From Olivibacter jilunii (lineage in GTDB: Bacteria; Bacteroidota; Bacteroidia; Sphingobacteriales; Sphingobacteriaceae): DNA of 64,000 nucleotides. The translations under genes and the position numbers were made by a program. The first letter of the stretch is position 1. The number at the start of each line of letters is the position of its first letter. This document shows, in pieces, positions 17,774 to 27,390 of the stretch. Below the pieces are notes generated by a model that was not told where the DNA came from, made no database searches, and saw nothing but the letters and a program-made list of their open reading frames with translations. The stretch covers positions 255,428 to 319,427 of the forward strand of contig NZ_LR027853.1 of the NCBI RefSeq assembly GCF_900607235.1, given 5' to 3'.

Positions 17774-18778
17774 ATGAAAAGAATATTAACACATTTGTTT
17801 GAAAGTAAAACTTTTACAAAGGAAGAGGCTTACGAAATACTAACCAATATTACTTCCGGTAAATACAATTCATCACAAATGGCGGCATTTATGACGGCAT
17901 ATTGTATGCGCAATATTACGGTAGAGGAATTAGCCGGTTTCCGGGATGCCATGCTTGACTTATGTCTAAAAATAGATTTTAAAGACTATAAACTGATTGA
18001 CTTATGCGGAACGGGGGGAGATGGAAAAAACACTTTTAATATTTCAACGCTTGCTTCCTTCGTAGTGGCCGGAGCTGGGTATCAGGTTGCAAAACACGGC
18101 AACTATGGAGTATCTTCGGGATGCGGCTCCTCTAATGTCATGGAATTTTTGGGCTATCGTTTTACAAATGAACCTGGCGAAATTTATCGAAGCTTGGACG
18201 AAGCCGGCATTTGCTTTTTACATGCCCCCTTATTTCATCCGGCAATGAAAACTGTGGCTCCTATACGAAAAGAGCTAGGCGTGAAGACCTTTTTTAACAT
18301 GCTTGGGCCGCTAGTTAATCCAGCAGAACCAATTTACCAATCGGTTGGTGTATTTAGCTTGGAATTAGCTAGGCTTTACGGGTATCTTTATCAGAAGACC
18401 AACAAGAGATATTCAATACTGCACGCTTTTGATGGTTACGACGAGATATCATTGACAGGCGATTTTAAGGTGATTGGAAACAAGGGAGAACAGTATGTGT
18501 CTTTGGAATCTATTGGATTTGATAAGGTACGAGCCAATGAAATAAATGGAGGAGAAACGATTGAAGAGGCCGCACGTATTTTTATGGATGTTTTAAATGG
18601 TACGGCATCCTTTGCGCAAAAAAATGTAGTGTTGTGCAATGCGGCTATAGCGATACAAACCATTTGTCCAAGTAAGTCTTTTGCCGATTGCTATTATGAA
18701 GCAGAGGCATCTTTATTATCAAAAAAGGCGCTCCTTAGCTTTAATCGATTGGTTAAAAAAGAAAAAGCAATTTATTGA
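17774..18778 (+). CDS. trpD: Anthranilate phosphoribosyltransferase
   Basis: Second committed step of Trp synthesis: anthranilate plus PRPP to phosphoribosyl-anthranilate. 334 residues. Visible: N-terminal helical domain (MKRILTHLFESKTFTKEEAYEI), PRPP loop DLCGTGGDGKNTFNIS at about residue 75, VAKHGNYGVSSGCGSSNVME, and FNMLGPLVNPAEP. The start lies about 108 bases after the attenuator terminator. One base separates its TGA from the ATG of trpF, so translational coupling is likely. Confidence 0.95.
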   Translation: MKRILTHLFESKTFTKEEAYEILTNITSGKYNSSQMAAFMTAYCMRNITVEELAGFRDAMLDLCLKIDFKDYKLIDLCGTGGDGKNTFNISTLASFVVAGAGYQVAKHGNYGVSSGCGSSNVMEFLGYRFTNEPGEIYRSLDEAGICFLHAPLFHPAMKTVAPIRKELGVKTFFNMLGPLVNPAEPIYQSVGVFSLELARLYGYLYQKTNKRYSILHAFDGYDEISLTGDFKVIGNKGEQYVSLESIGFDKVRANEINGGETIEEAARIFMDVLNGTASFAQKNVVLCNAAIAIQTICPSKSFADCYYEAEASLLSKKALLSFNRLVKKEKAIY

Positions 18779-18779
18779 T

Positions 18780-19403
18780 ATGCAAGCTAAGCTGAAAATT
18801 TGCGGCATGAAATATCCTGCAAACATAGAGGAAGTCCTTTTGTTAAAGCCGGATTACCTAGGTTTTATATTTTATGAGCAATCGAAACGTTATATTGCTG
18901 ATTTATCACCTGAATTTTTGAGCGCTTTATCATCGGTCAAAAAGGTAGGTGTATTTGTCAACGATTCGACCGATCGGATAAGGGCAGCAAAAAATAGTTA
19001 CAACTTGCAGGCTATACAGTTACATGGAAATGAAAACCCTGCTTTTGTGAAGACCTTAAAAGATTTAAACGTGCCGATTATTAAGGCCTTCGGTATTTCG
19101 CAGGATTTTGATTGGCAACAATTGGACGCATACGAAGCTTTAGTTGATTTTTTTCTTTTCGACACGAAAAGCCAGGGATACGGAGGAACAGGACAACTTT
19201 TCGACTGGTCGCTAATCGAACAATATAAACTGGAAAAACCTTTCTTTTTGAGTGGTGGTCTTGGTCCGGAAAACATCGCGAGCGCCTTATCTTTAAACGA
19301 TCCGCGCCTTTATGCCCTTGATGTAAATTCAAAATTTGAAGAAAGTCCGGGACTCAAGGATTTAACGCTACTGCGATCAATATTCTCTAGTAGCCGCTGT
19401 TAA
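18780..19403 (+). CDS. trpF: Phosphoribosylanthranilate isomerase
   Basis: Third step of Trp synthesis, an Amadori rearrangement in a TIM barrel. 207 residues. The frame is open from 18681, but the ATG at 18780, one base after the trpD stop, starts the family motif KLKICGMKYPANI with the catalytic Cys. Other motifs: YLGFIFYEQSKRYI, VGVFVND, QLHGNE, the Asp in FLFDTKSQGYGGTG, and FLSGGLGPENI with ALDVNSKFEESPGLKD. It is followed by a 145-base gap holding the element shared with serC, unusual within an operon. Confidence 0.94.
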   Translation: MQAKLKICGMKYPANIEEVLLLKPDYLGFIFYEQSKRYIADLSPEFLSALSSVKKVGVFVNDSTDRIRAAKNSYNLQAIQLHGNENPAFVKTLKDLNVPIIKAFGISQDFDWQQLDAYEALVDFFLFDTKSQGYGGTGQLFDWSLIEQYKLEKPFFLSGGLGPENIASALSLNDPRLYALDVNSKFEESPGLKDLTLLRSIFSSSRC

Positions 19404-19478
19404 AATGTTGCAGTACATGCACCTTAATCAGACTTGTTGTTTATTACGATGAGTGCTTCCAACAAATCCAAATTGGTT

Positions 19479-19527
19479 CCCCTCTACCATTGTGGACTTA
19501 TTTTTATAGAGGATACAGTATAAAAAG
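19479..19527 (+). promoter_or_regulatory. Leader RNA element of trpB, also found before serC
   Basis: Second copy of the element at 7291. CCTCTA pairs with TAGAGG around CCATTG-TGG and TTTTTATAGAGGA; CAGTATAAAAAG (19516-19527) follows. Shared blocks with the serC leader: CCTCTnCCATTG, TTTTTATAGAGGA, CAGTATAAAAAG, and GAAAGAATAA just before the start codon. No promoter consensus is seen between trpF and this element, so an RNA-level role such as translation control or mRNA stability of trpBA is more likely than a new promoter. Confidence 0.5.
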
Positions 19528-19548
19528 AATGTAAATTGAAAGAATAAA

Positions 19549-20733
19549 ATGAGTAGTTATCAGGTCAATGAAAAAGGATATTATGGGGATTTCGGGGGGG
19601 CGTACATCCCGGAAATGATGTTCCCGAATATAGAGGAGCTACGGCTTCGTTATTTGGAAATTATGAACGAAGATGGCTTCAAAAAAGAATTCGAGCAGCT
19701 GCTGAAAGATTACGTTGGAAGACCTTCTCCGCTTTATTTGGCTCAGCGGCTTTCTGAAAAATACAGTGCCAATATCTTTTTGAAGAGAGAAGATTTGAAC
19801 CATACAGGTGCTCATAAAGTAAATAATACCATCGGACAGATTTTGCTGGCAAAGCGTTTAGGAAAGAAACGCATCATCGCTGAAACCGGAGCGGGTCAGC
19901 ATGGTGTTGCCACCGCCACGGTATGTGCACTGATGGGAATTGAGTGCGTGGTTTATATGGGCGAAATAGATATCAATAGGCAAGCGCCTAATGTAGCCCG
20001 CATGAAAATGATGGGAGCAGAAGTCCGTCCCGCAACGTCAGGAAGTAAAACCTTGAAGGACGCTACAAATGAAGCTATGCGCGATTGGATTAATAACCCG
20101 GTAGACACGCACTATATCATTGGCTCTGTAGTAGGCCCACATCCTTATCCTGATATGGTTGCAAGATTTCAAGCGGTCATCTCTGCCGAAACTCGTAGCC
20201 AACTCTTAGAAAAAACCGGTCGGGAAACACCTGATTATGCGATTGCCTGTGTAGGTGGAGGAAGTAATGCAATGGGAATGTTCTACCATTTTTTAGACGA
20301 TGAGCAGGTACAGTTGATTGCCGCAGAGGCTGCCGGGAAAGGGGTAAATAGCGGCCACTCGGCAGCAACTTCCGTGCTTGGAAAAGAAGGAGTTTTACAC
20401 GGTAGTCGAACTATTTTGATGCAGACTAGTGATGGGCAAGTGATTGAACCTTACTCTATTTCCGCTGGCTTAGACTATCCGGGTATTGGTCCTCAGCATG
20501 CATTTTTACATAAAATCGGCCGTGCAAAATATGTGAGCATAACGGATGATGAAGCGATGCAAGCAGGACTTTTATTAACCAGATTAGAAGGGATTATTCC
20601 AGCCATTGAAAGTGCTCATGCTTTGGCACAGTTGGAAAAAATGTCATTTAAACCTTCGGATAATGTAGTTGTATGCCTGTCGGGTCGCGGAGATAAAGAT
20701 TTGGACAATTATATGAAATATTTCAATTTTTAG
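19549..20733 (+). CDS. trpB: Tryptophan synthase beta chain
   Basis: PLP enzyme joining indole and L-serine to make Trp, in a complex with TrpA. 394 residues. Visible: [22 protein letters not shown] at the N-terminus, the PLP lysine in [15 protein letters not shown] (about residue 89), [18 protein letters not shown], the phosphate-binding [15 protein letters not shown] and SGRGDKDL at the C-terminus. It is 145 bases behind trpF and 23 bases before trpA. Serine is its co-substrate, which bears on the leader element shared with serC. Confidence 0.97.
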   Translation: MSSYQVNEKGYYGDFGGAYIPEMMFPNIEELRLRYLEIMNEDGFKKEFEQLLKDYVGRPSPLYLAQRLSEKYSANIFLKREDLNHTGAHKVNNTIGQILLAKRLGKKRIIAETGAGQHGVATATVCALMGIECVVYMGEIDINRQAPNVARMKMMGAEVRPATSGSKTLKDATNEAMRDWINNPVDTHYIIGSVVGPHPYPDMVARFQAVISAETRSQLLEKTGRETPDYAIACVGGGSNAMGMFYHFLDDEQVQLIAAEAAGKGVNSGHSAATSVLGKEGVLHGSRTILMQTSDGQVIEPYSISAGLDYPGIGPQHAFLHKIGRAKYVSITDDEAMQAGLLLTRLEGIIPAIESAHALAQLEKMSFKPSDNVVVCLSGRGDKDLDNYMKYFNF

Positions 20734-20756
20734 ATAAGCATAGAAAAAGCACTAGA

Positions 20757-21542
20757 ATGAACAGAATAAAACAATTATTTGATAACAAGGGCGATAAAAA
20801 ATTGCTTTCTATTTATTATACTGCCGGTTATCCGCATATAGATAGTACCATTGCGTTAGCTAAAATATTGGAAGCATCGGGTGTTGATTTTTTAGAGATA
20901 GGTTTCCCGTATTCTGATCCGGTGGCTGATGGTCCCGTAATTCAGCACAGTTCGGAAGAGGCTTTAAAGAATGGTATGTCACTTGATCTTTTGTTCAACC
21001 AATTAAAAGAGTTAAGGAAAGAGGTACAGATTCCGGTATTGTTAATGGGATATGTAAATCCAATGTTGCAGTATGGAGTGGAGAGGTTTTGTCGGGCTTG
21101 CGCGGAAGCGGGTGTCGATGGGGTTATTGTTCCCGATTTACCAATGTATGAATACGAAGAGCTTTATCAAGAAGTTTTTAAGAAATATAATATTAGTAAT
21201 ATCTTCTTGATTACACCACAAACCTCGGAAGAGCGTATTAGAAAAATCGATGAATTAAGCACGGGCTTCATCTACATGGTATCTTCATATGCCACTACAG
21301 GTAAAAATCTTGTAGTATCTGAACAAACGGCGCATTATTTTCAACGCGTCGACGCCTTGAATCTTCGCAATCCCTTGGTTGTTGGCTTTGGCATTACTGA
21401 TCAGGCAAGTTTTGATCATGCATTACAGTATGCAGACGCGGCCATCGTGGGCAGTGCTTTTGTTCGTTTGCTCAGTCAAAAGGATTATTTAGAACAGATT
21501 CCTTCATTTATAGGAGGTATAAAGGGAAATGTTGCTGTATAG
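20757..21542 (+). CDS. trpA: Tryptophan synthase alpha chain
   Basis: Cleaves indole-3-glycerol phosphate to indole and glyceraldehyde 3-phosphate and channels indole to TrpB. TIM barrel of 261 residues. Visible: YYTAGYPHIDSTIAL, catalytic Glu in FLEIGFPYSDPVADGPVIQ with the following catalytic Asp, VLLMGYVNPMLQYG, VDGVIVPDLP, VSSYATTGK and FGITDQASFDHAL. Last gene of the cluster. trpC, which makes its substrate, is not in the window. Confidence 0.96.
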   Translation: MNRIKQLFDNKGDKKLLSIYYTAGYPHIDSTIALAKILEASGVDFLEIGFPYSDPVADGPVIQHSSEEALKNGMSLDLLFNQLKELRKEVQIPVLLMGYVNPMLQYGVERFCRACAEAGVDGVIVPDLPMYEYEELYQEVFKKYNISNIFLITPQTSEERIRKIDELSTGFIYMVSSYATTGKNLVVSEQTAHYFQRVDALNLRNPLVVGFGITDQASFDHALQYADAAIVGSAFVRLLSQKDYLEQIPSFIGGIKGNVAV

Positions 21543-21566
21543 TCAAGCGCGGAGGTAGCAAACATC

Positions 21567-21598
21567 AATGAAGCGTTGTGTTTTTTCAACGCTTCATT
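21567..21598. repeat. 12-bp inverted repeat at the end of trpA and the MFS gene
   Basis: AATGAAGCGTTG and CAACGCTTCATT pair perfectly around TGTTTTTT. The right arm encodes the last codons (LMKR and stop) of the minus-strand transporter. Neither strand has a T-run after the hairpin, so it may stabilise the two convergent mRNA ends rather than act as a classical terminator. Confidence 0.6.
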
Positions 21599-22788
21599 AA
21601 CCGGAATACCCATAAAAACCCAATAGCTGTGATTACTGTCATTGCTCCGGTTCCCCACCACAAGGCAGTGAAACCATAAGTAGCAGCGATATGCGTTCCA
21701 ATGTAAGGAGATATAATATGCGCTCCCGAAAACGCCAAAGCATTTAATCCCATATACGCTCCCTGATTATTTTTGCCACTTCTATTGGCAGTAACCGTTG
21801 CCATAAAAGGAATAGCCAAAATTTCAGATAAGCAAAGAATGAAAATAGAAAAATATAATATCCACTGACCGGTGTGGTGATTTAAAAGCACGTAGGATAC
21901 ACCGCATAATAATGTGCCAACTATAATAACGCTTGCGGTCGATAGCTTTTTTTCGGCAATATGCACTACCAGCATTTCCAGGGAAAAAACCACTAAACCG
22001 CTAAAAGCGAGTATCCGTCCAATTTGTGATTCGCTCAATTGATAGACAGAACGGTAGAATAAGGGAAGCGTATTAAGCAATTGAAAGAAACAGATTGCGT
22101 AAAGCGTGCATAGAATGCTAAATAGCATAAAAGGTGTGTCACGATAAGGTGAGCGCCGAGGAAAAGTATGCTCAATGTTATTTTCTCTTTTCTTTTGGTG
22201 GCCCTTTTTTCCTTTGAAATAAAAGAAAAACAAAATACCGGCCACTAAACAGGTGATGCCATTTCCATAAAATAGAAGATCATAAGAAACGGAAGCCAGA
22301 AAACCACCTAGGGCAGGACCAATTGAAAAACCTAAATTAATAGCCATTCTATTGAGGGAAAAGGCTTTTGTAATGTTTTCGGACTTCGCATAATGGGTAA
22401 TGGATACTGAATTGGCAGGTCGGAAAGTCTCTGATATCAGACTCAATGAGAAAATTCCAAAAGCCAGTGATTCCATGGATTGTAATTGAGGCAAAATGAA
22501 AAAAAGTGGAGCGGTTAAGAATAAGCTGCACGTTTGTATCCTGAAATGCCCAAAACGATCGGTTAGCCACCCGCCAAGCCAAGAGCCACTAACCGCGCCG
22601 ATACCAAAACAACTTAAAATGATTCCTGCATCTTCTATAGAATAGTTGAGCTTGTTTGTCATATAGACACCTAAAAAAGGGAGTACCATGGCTCCACTTC
22701 TATTGATAAACATGACAAGTGCCAGCATCCAGGCCGGGCGGGATAAACCACGGTAGGCATCTAAATAAATTTGTAAGAAACGAATCAT
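21586..22788 (-). CDS. MFS transporter
   Basis: Inner-membrane transporter of the major facilitator superfamily, 400 residues and about 12 predicted spans. Visible: the loop 2-3 signature GSWLGGWLTDRFGHFRIQ, a basic central loop (KGKKGHQKKREN) between the two six-helix halves, and Gly-rich helices. Overall look is that of MdtH- or YdeE-like drug/proton antiporters, but the substrate is unknown. It converges with trpA and is divergent from the dipeptidase at 23217. A TAAGTTTG box on the minus strand (22875-22868) could be its promoter. Confidence 0.88.
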   Translation of the reverse strand: MIRFLQIYLDAYRGLSRPAWMLALVMFINRSGAMVLPFLGVYMTNKLNYSIEDAGIILSCFGIGAVSGSWLGGWLTDRFGHFRIQTCSLFLTAPLFFILPQLQSMESLAFGIFSLSLISETFRPANSVSITHYAKSENITKAFSLNRMAINLGFSIGPALGGFLASVSYDLLFYGNGITCLVAGILFFFYFKGKKGHQKKRENNIEHTFPRRSPYRDTPFMLFSILCTLYAICFFQLLNTLPLFYRSVYQLSESQIGRILAFSGLVVFSLEMLVVHIAEKKLSTASVIIVGTLLCGVSYVLLNHHTGQWILYFSIFILCLSEILAIPFMATVTANRSGKNNQGAYMGLNALAFSGAHIISPYIGTHIAATYGFTALWWGTGAMTVITAIGFLWVFRLMKR

Positions 22789-23190
22789 TACAATATGTAT
22801 ATGTTGTGATAAAAAACGCTTAAGAATATTCGGAGTTAGCCCTTTTAAGGGTTGGGAAGCGACAATGCAAACTTAATTAAAAGCAAGATGAGTTTACGAA
22901 ATATTTATACTTTAAATCCAATCCTTTGAATTTTGTAAATTGATAGAATTGGCTTAGATTCGTATTAGTCTCCCTGATCTAATCTTAAATCTTCTATCTC
23001 AATTTTCGAATCCACGTCAAGTCCACGTGAAGTCCACCTTATTTCCACGTCAGGCCCACCTGTCATTTAGTATGTATCCGCTTTCGCTTCTTGTTTTCCT
23101 GCATTTCTATATAGCCGATATAGTGTGAATATAGTACGGAACTAATATGGAGACATCGTGAGCTTACATGGGATTTTAACCGATTTTATG
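22789..23190. other. Divergent intergenic region with an 11-bp array
   Basis: About 430 bases between the MFS transporter and the dipeptidase. Apart from the possible minus-strand promoter at 22868 and the repeat array at 23011-23065, I see no ORF or RNA gene. The G+C content rises locally in the array. Confidence 0.6.
23011..23065. repeat. Five 11-bp phased repeats, core TCCACGT
   Basis: Units begin at 23011, 23022, 23033, 23044 and 23055, exactly 11 bases apart: TCCACGTCAAG, TCCACGTGAAG, TCCACCTTATT, TCCACGTCAGG, CCCACCTGTCA. The first seven bases are conserved, the last four vary. One unit boundary creates the palindrome CACGTG. Confidence 0.85.
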
Positions 23191-23198
23191 TAGGTTTG
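23191..23198 (+). promoter_or_regulatory. -7 promoter box of the dipeptidase
   Basis: TAGGTTTG matches TAnnTTTG; it ends 18 bases before the ATG at 23217. No -33 TTTG seen. Confidence 0.5.
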
Positions 23199-23216
23199 CA
23201 ACAAACACAATAAATT

Positions 23217-24587
23217 ATGTCACACATTAAAGACTATATTGAAGCAAACAAGCAACGATTTTTGGATGAATTGTTTGAATTGCTACGCTTTCCATCTGTT
23301 AGTGCCGATTCAAAGTATAAAAGCGATGTCTTAAAAACGGCCGATTATATTGCTGAAAAACTAAAGGTTGCCGGTGCGGACAATGTAGAAGTTTGCCCGA
23401 CAGCTGGCAATCCAATTGTTTATGGGGAGAAAATTATAGACCCAACTAAACCTACTGTTCTCGTATATGGACATTATGATGTGCAACCACCGGAACCACT
23501 GGAATTGTGGCACACGCCACCGTTTGAACCTACCGTGCGCGACGGCAAAATTTTTGCCCGTGGTGCTTGTGATGATAAAGGACAAATGTATATGCATATA
23601 AAGGCTTTCGAAGTTATGCAACAAACGAGTGGACTGCCTTGTAATATCAAGTTTATGATCGAAGGAGAAGAAGAGGTAGGATCTGAAAATTTAGACGTTT
23701 TTGTTAAAGCAAATAGAGAAAAATTAGCCGCTGATGTTATCCTAATATCGGATACCGCCATGATCAGTTTGGAAACCCCATCACTCGAAACCGGCTTAAG
23801 AGGACTTTCCTATTTAGAAGTAGAAGTGGTAGGTCCCAATAGAGATCTTCATTCCGGCGTTTATGGTGGAGCTGTGGCAAATCCGGCGACCATCTTAGCA
23901 AAAATGATCGCTTCACTTCATGACGAGAATAACCATATTACCATTCCCGGGTTTTATGACGATGTCATTGAATTAAGTGCGGAAGAACGAGAAGCACTAA
24001 ACCAAGCTCCTTTTAATGAAGATGAATATAAAAAAGATCTTGGAGTTGAGGAGCTATGGGGTGAAAAAGGTTATACAAGTATTGAACGCACGGGGATTCG
24101 CCCTACTTTGGAAGTTAATGGAATCTGGGGTGGTTATATCGGCGAAGGGGCAAAAACAGTTCTTCCATCAAAGGCATCAGCAAAAATTTCGATGCGACTG
24201 GTACCCAATCAGCAGTCTGCTGTTATTACGAGTTTATTTCAAAAGCATTTCGAAAGCTTAGCTCCGAAATATGTAAAAGTGAAAGTGACACCTCATCACG
24301 GTGGAGAACCGGCTGTAACACCAACAGATAGTACGGCCTACAAAGCTGCCGAAAAAGCAATTGAGGAGGCTTTTGGAAAGGCACCGATTCCATGTAGAGG
24401 TGGTGGCAGTATTCCAATTGTTGCCTTATTCGAAAAGGAATTAGGATTGAAGACGGTTTTAATGGGCTTTGGACTAGATAGTGATAATCTTCATTCACCA
24501 AATGAAAAGTATGATATCGCTAACTATTTTAAAGGTATTGAAACCATTCCTTTGTTTCATAAGTATTATGCGGAATTAAGCAAATAA
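23217..24587 (+). CDS. M20 family dipeptidase
   Basis: Zinc-dependent exopeptidase of the M20 clan, 456 residues, probably cytoplasmic since no signal peptide is seen. Visible: first metal His in VLVYGHYDVQPPEPLELWHTPPF, bridging Asp in ARGACDDKGQMYMHIKAF, general base and metal Glu in FMIEGEEEVGSENL, and a dimerisation domain with RDLHSGVYGGAVANPA. The C-terminal metal site lies around GFGLDSDNLHSPNEKY. This spacing fits the dipeptidase/CNDP-like branch rather than DapE or ArgE. Monocistronic, ending at a terminator at 24609. Confidence 0.92.
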   Translation: MSHIKDYIEANKQRFLDELFELLRFPSVSADSKYKSDVLKTADYIAEKLKVAGADNVEVCPTAGNPIVYGEKIIDPTKPTVLVYGHYDVQPPEPLELWHTPPFEPTVRDGKIFARGACDDKGQMYMHIKAFEVMQQTSGLPCNIKFMIEGEEEVGSENLDVFVKANREKLAADVILISDTAMISLETPSLETGLRGLSYLEVEVVGPNRDLHSGVYGGAVANPATILAKMIASLHDENNHITIPGFYDDVIELSAEEREALNQAPFNEDEYKKDLGVEELWGEKGYTSIERTGIRPTLEVNGIWGGYIGEGAKTVLPSKASAKISMRLVPNQQSAVITSLFQKHFESLAPKYVKVKVTPHHGGEPAVTPTDSTAYKAAEKAIEEAFGKAPIPCRGGGSIPIVALFEKELGLKTVLMGFGLDSDNLHSPNEKYDIANYFKGIETIPLFHKYYAELSK

Positions 24588-24608
24588 TCAATTTTGATTT
24601 TGTCTAGT

Positions 24609-24654
24609 AAGCTGTCTGGAAGCACATGGTAAGTGGTTTTTGGACAGCTTTTTT
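24609..24654 (+). terminator. Terminator after the dipeptidase
   Basis: AAGCTGTC pairs with GACAGCTT over a 26-base loop, followed by TTTT. Confidence 0.7.
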
Positions 24655-24695
24655 AATAAGAGCCGATTCTGTTAGCGATCGTGCTTGAAATAGCT

Positions 24696-24703
24696 TAACT
24701 TTG
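24696..24703 (+). promoter_or_regulatory. -7 promoter box of alaS
   Basis: TAACTTTG, exact consensus, about 46 bases before the alaS ATG. No clear -33 box. Confidence 0.5.
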
Positions 24704-24749
24704 TGCATCTTTAAGATAGCCGTTGGAACATATTTAATTATTCTAGTGA

Positions 24750-27365
24750 ATGACTAGTAGAGAAATAAGACAAGCATTTTTATTTTTTTTTAAAAGCAAG
24801 GGACATGAAATAGTACCTTCTGCACCGATCGTAGTAAAGAATGATCCAACCCTGATGTTTACCAATGCCGGGATGAACCAGTTTAAAGAACTGTTTTTGG
24901 GTGAGGCTCCCATTAAGTATTCAAGGGTTGTAGATACGCAACGTTGTTTGAGGGTGTCGGGGAAACATAATGATTTAGAAGAGGTTGGTATCGATACGTA
25001 CCATCATACTATGTTTGAAATGCTGGGCAATTGGAGCTTTGGTGATTATTTCAAAAAAGAGGCAATAGCCTGGAGTTGGGAGCTCTTAACCAATGTTTAC
25101 AAAATAGATAAAGACCGATTATATGTTACTGTATTTGAAGGAGACAGCGAGGAAGGTTTACCGGAAGATACCGAAGCCTATGGTTATTGGAAAGAACATA
25201 TTGATTCAACCCGCATCCTGAAGGGAAACAAAAAGGATAATTTCTGGGAAATGGGGGAGACCGGGCCGTGTGGGCCTTGCTCTGAAATACATGTGGATTG
25301 TAGAAGCGACGAAGAGCGTCGGATGATTGATGGGAGCACCTTGGTCAATGCTGATCATCCGCAAGTAATTGAAATATGGAATAATGTCTTTATGCAGTTT
25401 AATCGTTTAAAAGACGGTTCCTTGCAACCTCTTCCTGCAAAGCATGTGGATACGGGTATGGGCTTTGAACGCCTGGTACGTGTATTGCAGGGCAAAACTT
25501 CCAATTATGATACGGACATCTTTCAGCCGCTTATCCAGTTAATTGCGAAAGCGGCGAAGGTACAATATGGCGAAAACGAGCAGCAGGACATTGCGATGCG
25601 CGTAATGGCTGACCATATTCGTGCCATTTCGTTTGCTATTGCAGATGGACAGCTTCCGTCTAACAACAAAGCGGGATACGTAATTAGAAGGATCTTGCGG
25701 AGAGCCGTTCGTTATGCTTATACATTTTTAAATTTCAAAGAGCCCTTCTTAAATACATTAGTGATTCCGCTGGCTCAGCAGTTTGAAGGCGTATTTGATG
25801 AACTTTACAAACAGCAGGATTTCGTACAAAAAGTTGTTTTGGAAGAAGAGTTATCTTTTTTACGAACTTTAGTAACCGGTATCCAGCGCTTTGAAAGCTA
25901 TCACACTGATCAGGGGCTGGTTAGTGGGGATTTCGCTTTTGAATTATATGATACTTATGGATTTCCGATCGACTTGACTGATTTGATGGCTCGGGAAAAG
26001 GGATGGAAAGTAGATATGCCGGGATTCGAAAATGCGTTGAATAAACAAAAAGAGCGCTCACGAGCTGCGACTGCGATTGATACGGGCGACTGGGTTACCG
26101 TAAGTGAAGATGGAGAAACACACTTTGTAGGATATGATAACTTAGCAACCGAAACGAAGATACTTAAATATCGTAAAGTTTCAGCTAAGGGAAAGATTCA
26201 ATACCAATTAGTGTTGTCGCAAACACCATTTTATGCGGAAGGTGGTGGACAGGTGGGAGATACCGGAATTTTAATACATGAAACATCGAAAGAAACGATT
26301 CAGATTGTTGATACGAAAAAGGAAAATGGATTGATTATCCATTTTTCTGATGAAATCCCTTCGCATCTTGAAGGTGTTTTTTTTGCGAAGGTAGCTGAAG
26401 ATCGGCGTCGGGATATCCAAAGTAATCATTCAGCGACCCATCTGTTACACGCAGCACTAAAGCAAGTTTTGGGAGAACATGTAAATCAAAAAGGATCTTT
26501 AGTAAGCGAAGAGGTGCTCCGTTTTGATTTTTCCCATTTTGCTAAAGTTTCCGATGAAGAATTAAGAAGAGTTGAACAAGTTGTCAATGCAAAAATCAGA
26601 GAAAATTTAGCCTTGGATGAACGAAGGAATGTACCGTATAATGATGCTATTGATATGGGAGTGACAGCCTTATTCGGTGAGAAATACGGTGACTTTGTAC
26701 GGGTGATAATTTTCGATGAAAACTTTTCAAAAGAATTATGCGGCGGAACGCATGTCCAATATACCGGAAATATCGGCTTCTTCAAAATTTTGAGCGAGGG
26801 TGCCGTTGCCGCAGGTGTAAGACGCATTGAAGCTATTACCGGTAGACGGGCAGAAGAAATTATTGATAGGCAGGATGAGTTGATCAATGAGTTGAAAAAC
26901 TTACTTAAACATCCTAAAGATCTGAGTGCCGCTATTACCGGTCTTTTACAGGAAAACAGTAAACTGAAAAAAGAGGTAGAAAAATCATTGGTGGAAAAGG
27001 CCCAACAGTTAAGGCAGGTGCTTGTAGAAAAGGCAATTGACATTAATGGAGTGCGTTTTATCGGTGAGCAAGTGGAGTTACCAAATGCAGATGCTGTTAA
27101 AAATTTAGCCTTTGCTATAAAAAAGGCAATCGATAATGGTCTGTTTTTAGTATTAGCCGCTGATTTTGATGGTAAACCTAATTTAACTGTAGTATTATCG
27201 GATGATTTAGTGAGCCGTGGGCTGGATGCGGGAAAAATTGTTAGGGAGCTGGCAAAAGAAATAAAAGGCGGTGGTGGTGGTCAACCTTTTTATGCAACAG
27301 CAGGAGGAAAGGATTCTTCAGGTTTAACCGTTGCTCTTGAAAAAGCGAAATCTTTTGTTGGTTAA
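24750..27365 (+). CDS. alaS: Alanine--tRNA ligase
   Basis: Class II aminoacyl-tRNA synthetase, 871 residues. Order: catalytic core ([63 protein letters not shown]), tRNA-recognition helices, the editing domain with zinc ligands in [13 protein letters not shown] and [10 protein letters not shown], and the C-terminal oligomerisation domain ending in the Gly-rich [17 protein letters not shown] segment typical of AlaRS. A lipoprotein gene follows after 25 bases and may be cotranscribed. Confidence 0.97.
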   Translation: MTSREIRQAFLFFFKSKGHEIVPSAPIVVKNDPTLMFTNAGMNQFKELFLGEAPIKYSRVVDTQRCLRVSGKHNDLEEVGIDTYHHTMFEMLGNWSFGDYFKKEAIAWSWELLTNVYKIDKDRLYVTVFEGDSEEGLPEDTEAYGYWKEHIDSTRILKGNKKDNFWEMGETGPCGPCSEIHVDCRSDEERRMIDGSTLVNADHPQVIEIWNNVFMQFNRLKDGSLQPLPAKHVDTGMGFERLVRVLQGKTSNYDTDIFQPLIQLIAKAAKVQYGENEQQDIAMRVMADHIRAISFAIADGQLPSNNKAGYVIRRILRRAVRYAYTFLNFKEPFLNTLVIPLAQQFEGVFDELYKQQDFVQKVVLEEELSFLRTLVTGIQRFESYHTDQGLVSGDFAFELYDTYGFPIDLTDLMAREKGWKVDMPGFENALNKQKERSRAATAIDTGDWVTVSEDGETHFVGYDNLATETKILKYRKVSAKGKIQYQLVLSQTPFYAEGGGQVGDTGILIHETSKETIQIVDTKKENGLIIHFSDEIPSHLEGVFFAKVAEDRRRDIQSNHSATHLLHAALKQVLGEHVNQKGSLVSEEVLRFDFSHFAKVSDEELRRVEQVVNAKIRENLALDERRNVPYNDAIDMGVTALFGEKYGDFVRVIIFDENFSKELCGGTHVQYTGNIGFFKILSEGAVAAGVRRIEAITGRRAEEIIDRQDELINELKNLLKHPKDLSAAITGLLQENSKLKKEVEKSLVEKAQQLRQVLVEKAIDINGVRFIGEQVELPNADAVKNLAFAIKKAIDNGLFLVLAADFDGKPNLTVVLSDDLVSRGLDAGKIVRELAKEIKGGGGGQPFYATAGGKDSSGLTVALEKAKSFVG

Positions 27366-27390
27366 ATGAATTTGAACTAAATATTTACGG

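Noticed and set aside
19449-19523. Leader peptide before trpB (24 codons, starting MSASNKSK)
   Set aside because: It crosses the shared element, but the serC copy has different frames and an indel that is not a multiple of three, so the peptide is not conserved.
21567-21598. Intrinsic terminator of the trp operon
   Set aside because: The hairpin is strong but lacks a T-run on either strand; kept only as an inverted repeat.
23011-23065. CRISPR array
   Set aside because: Units of 11 bp have no spacers of CRISPR size, and no cas gene is near; the same holds for 62776-62841 and the tRNA-linked repeats.
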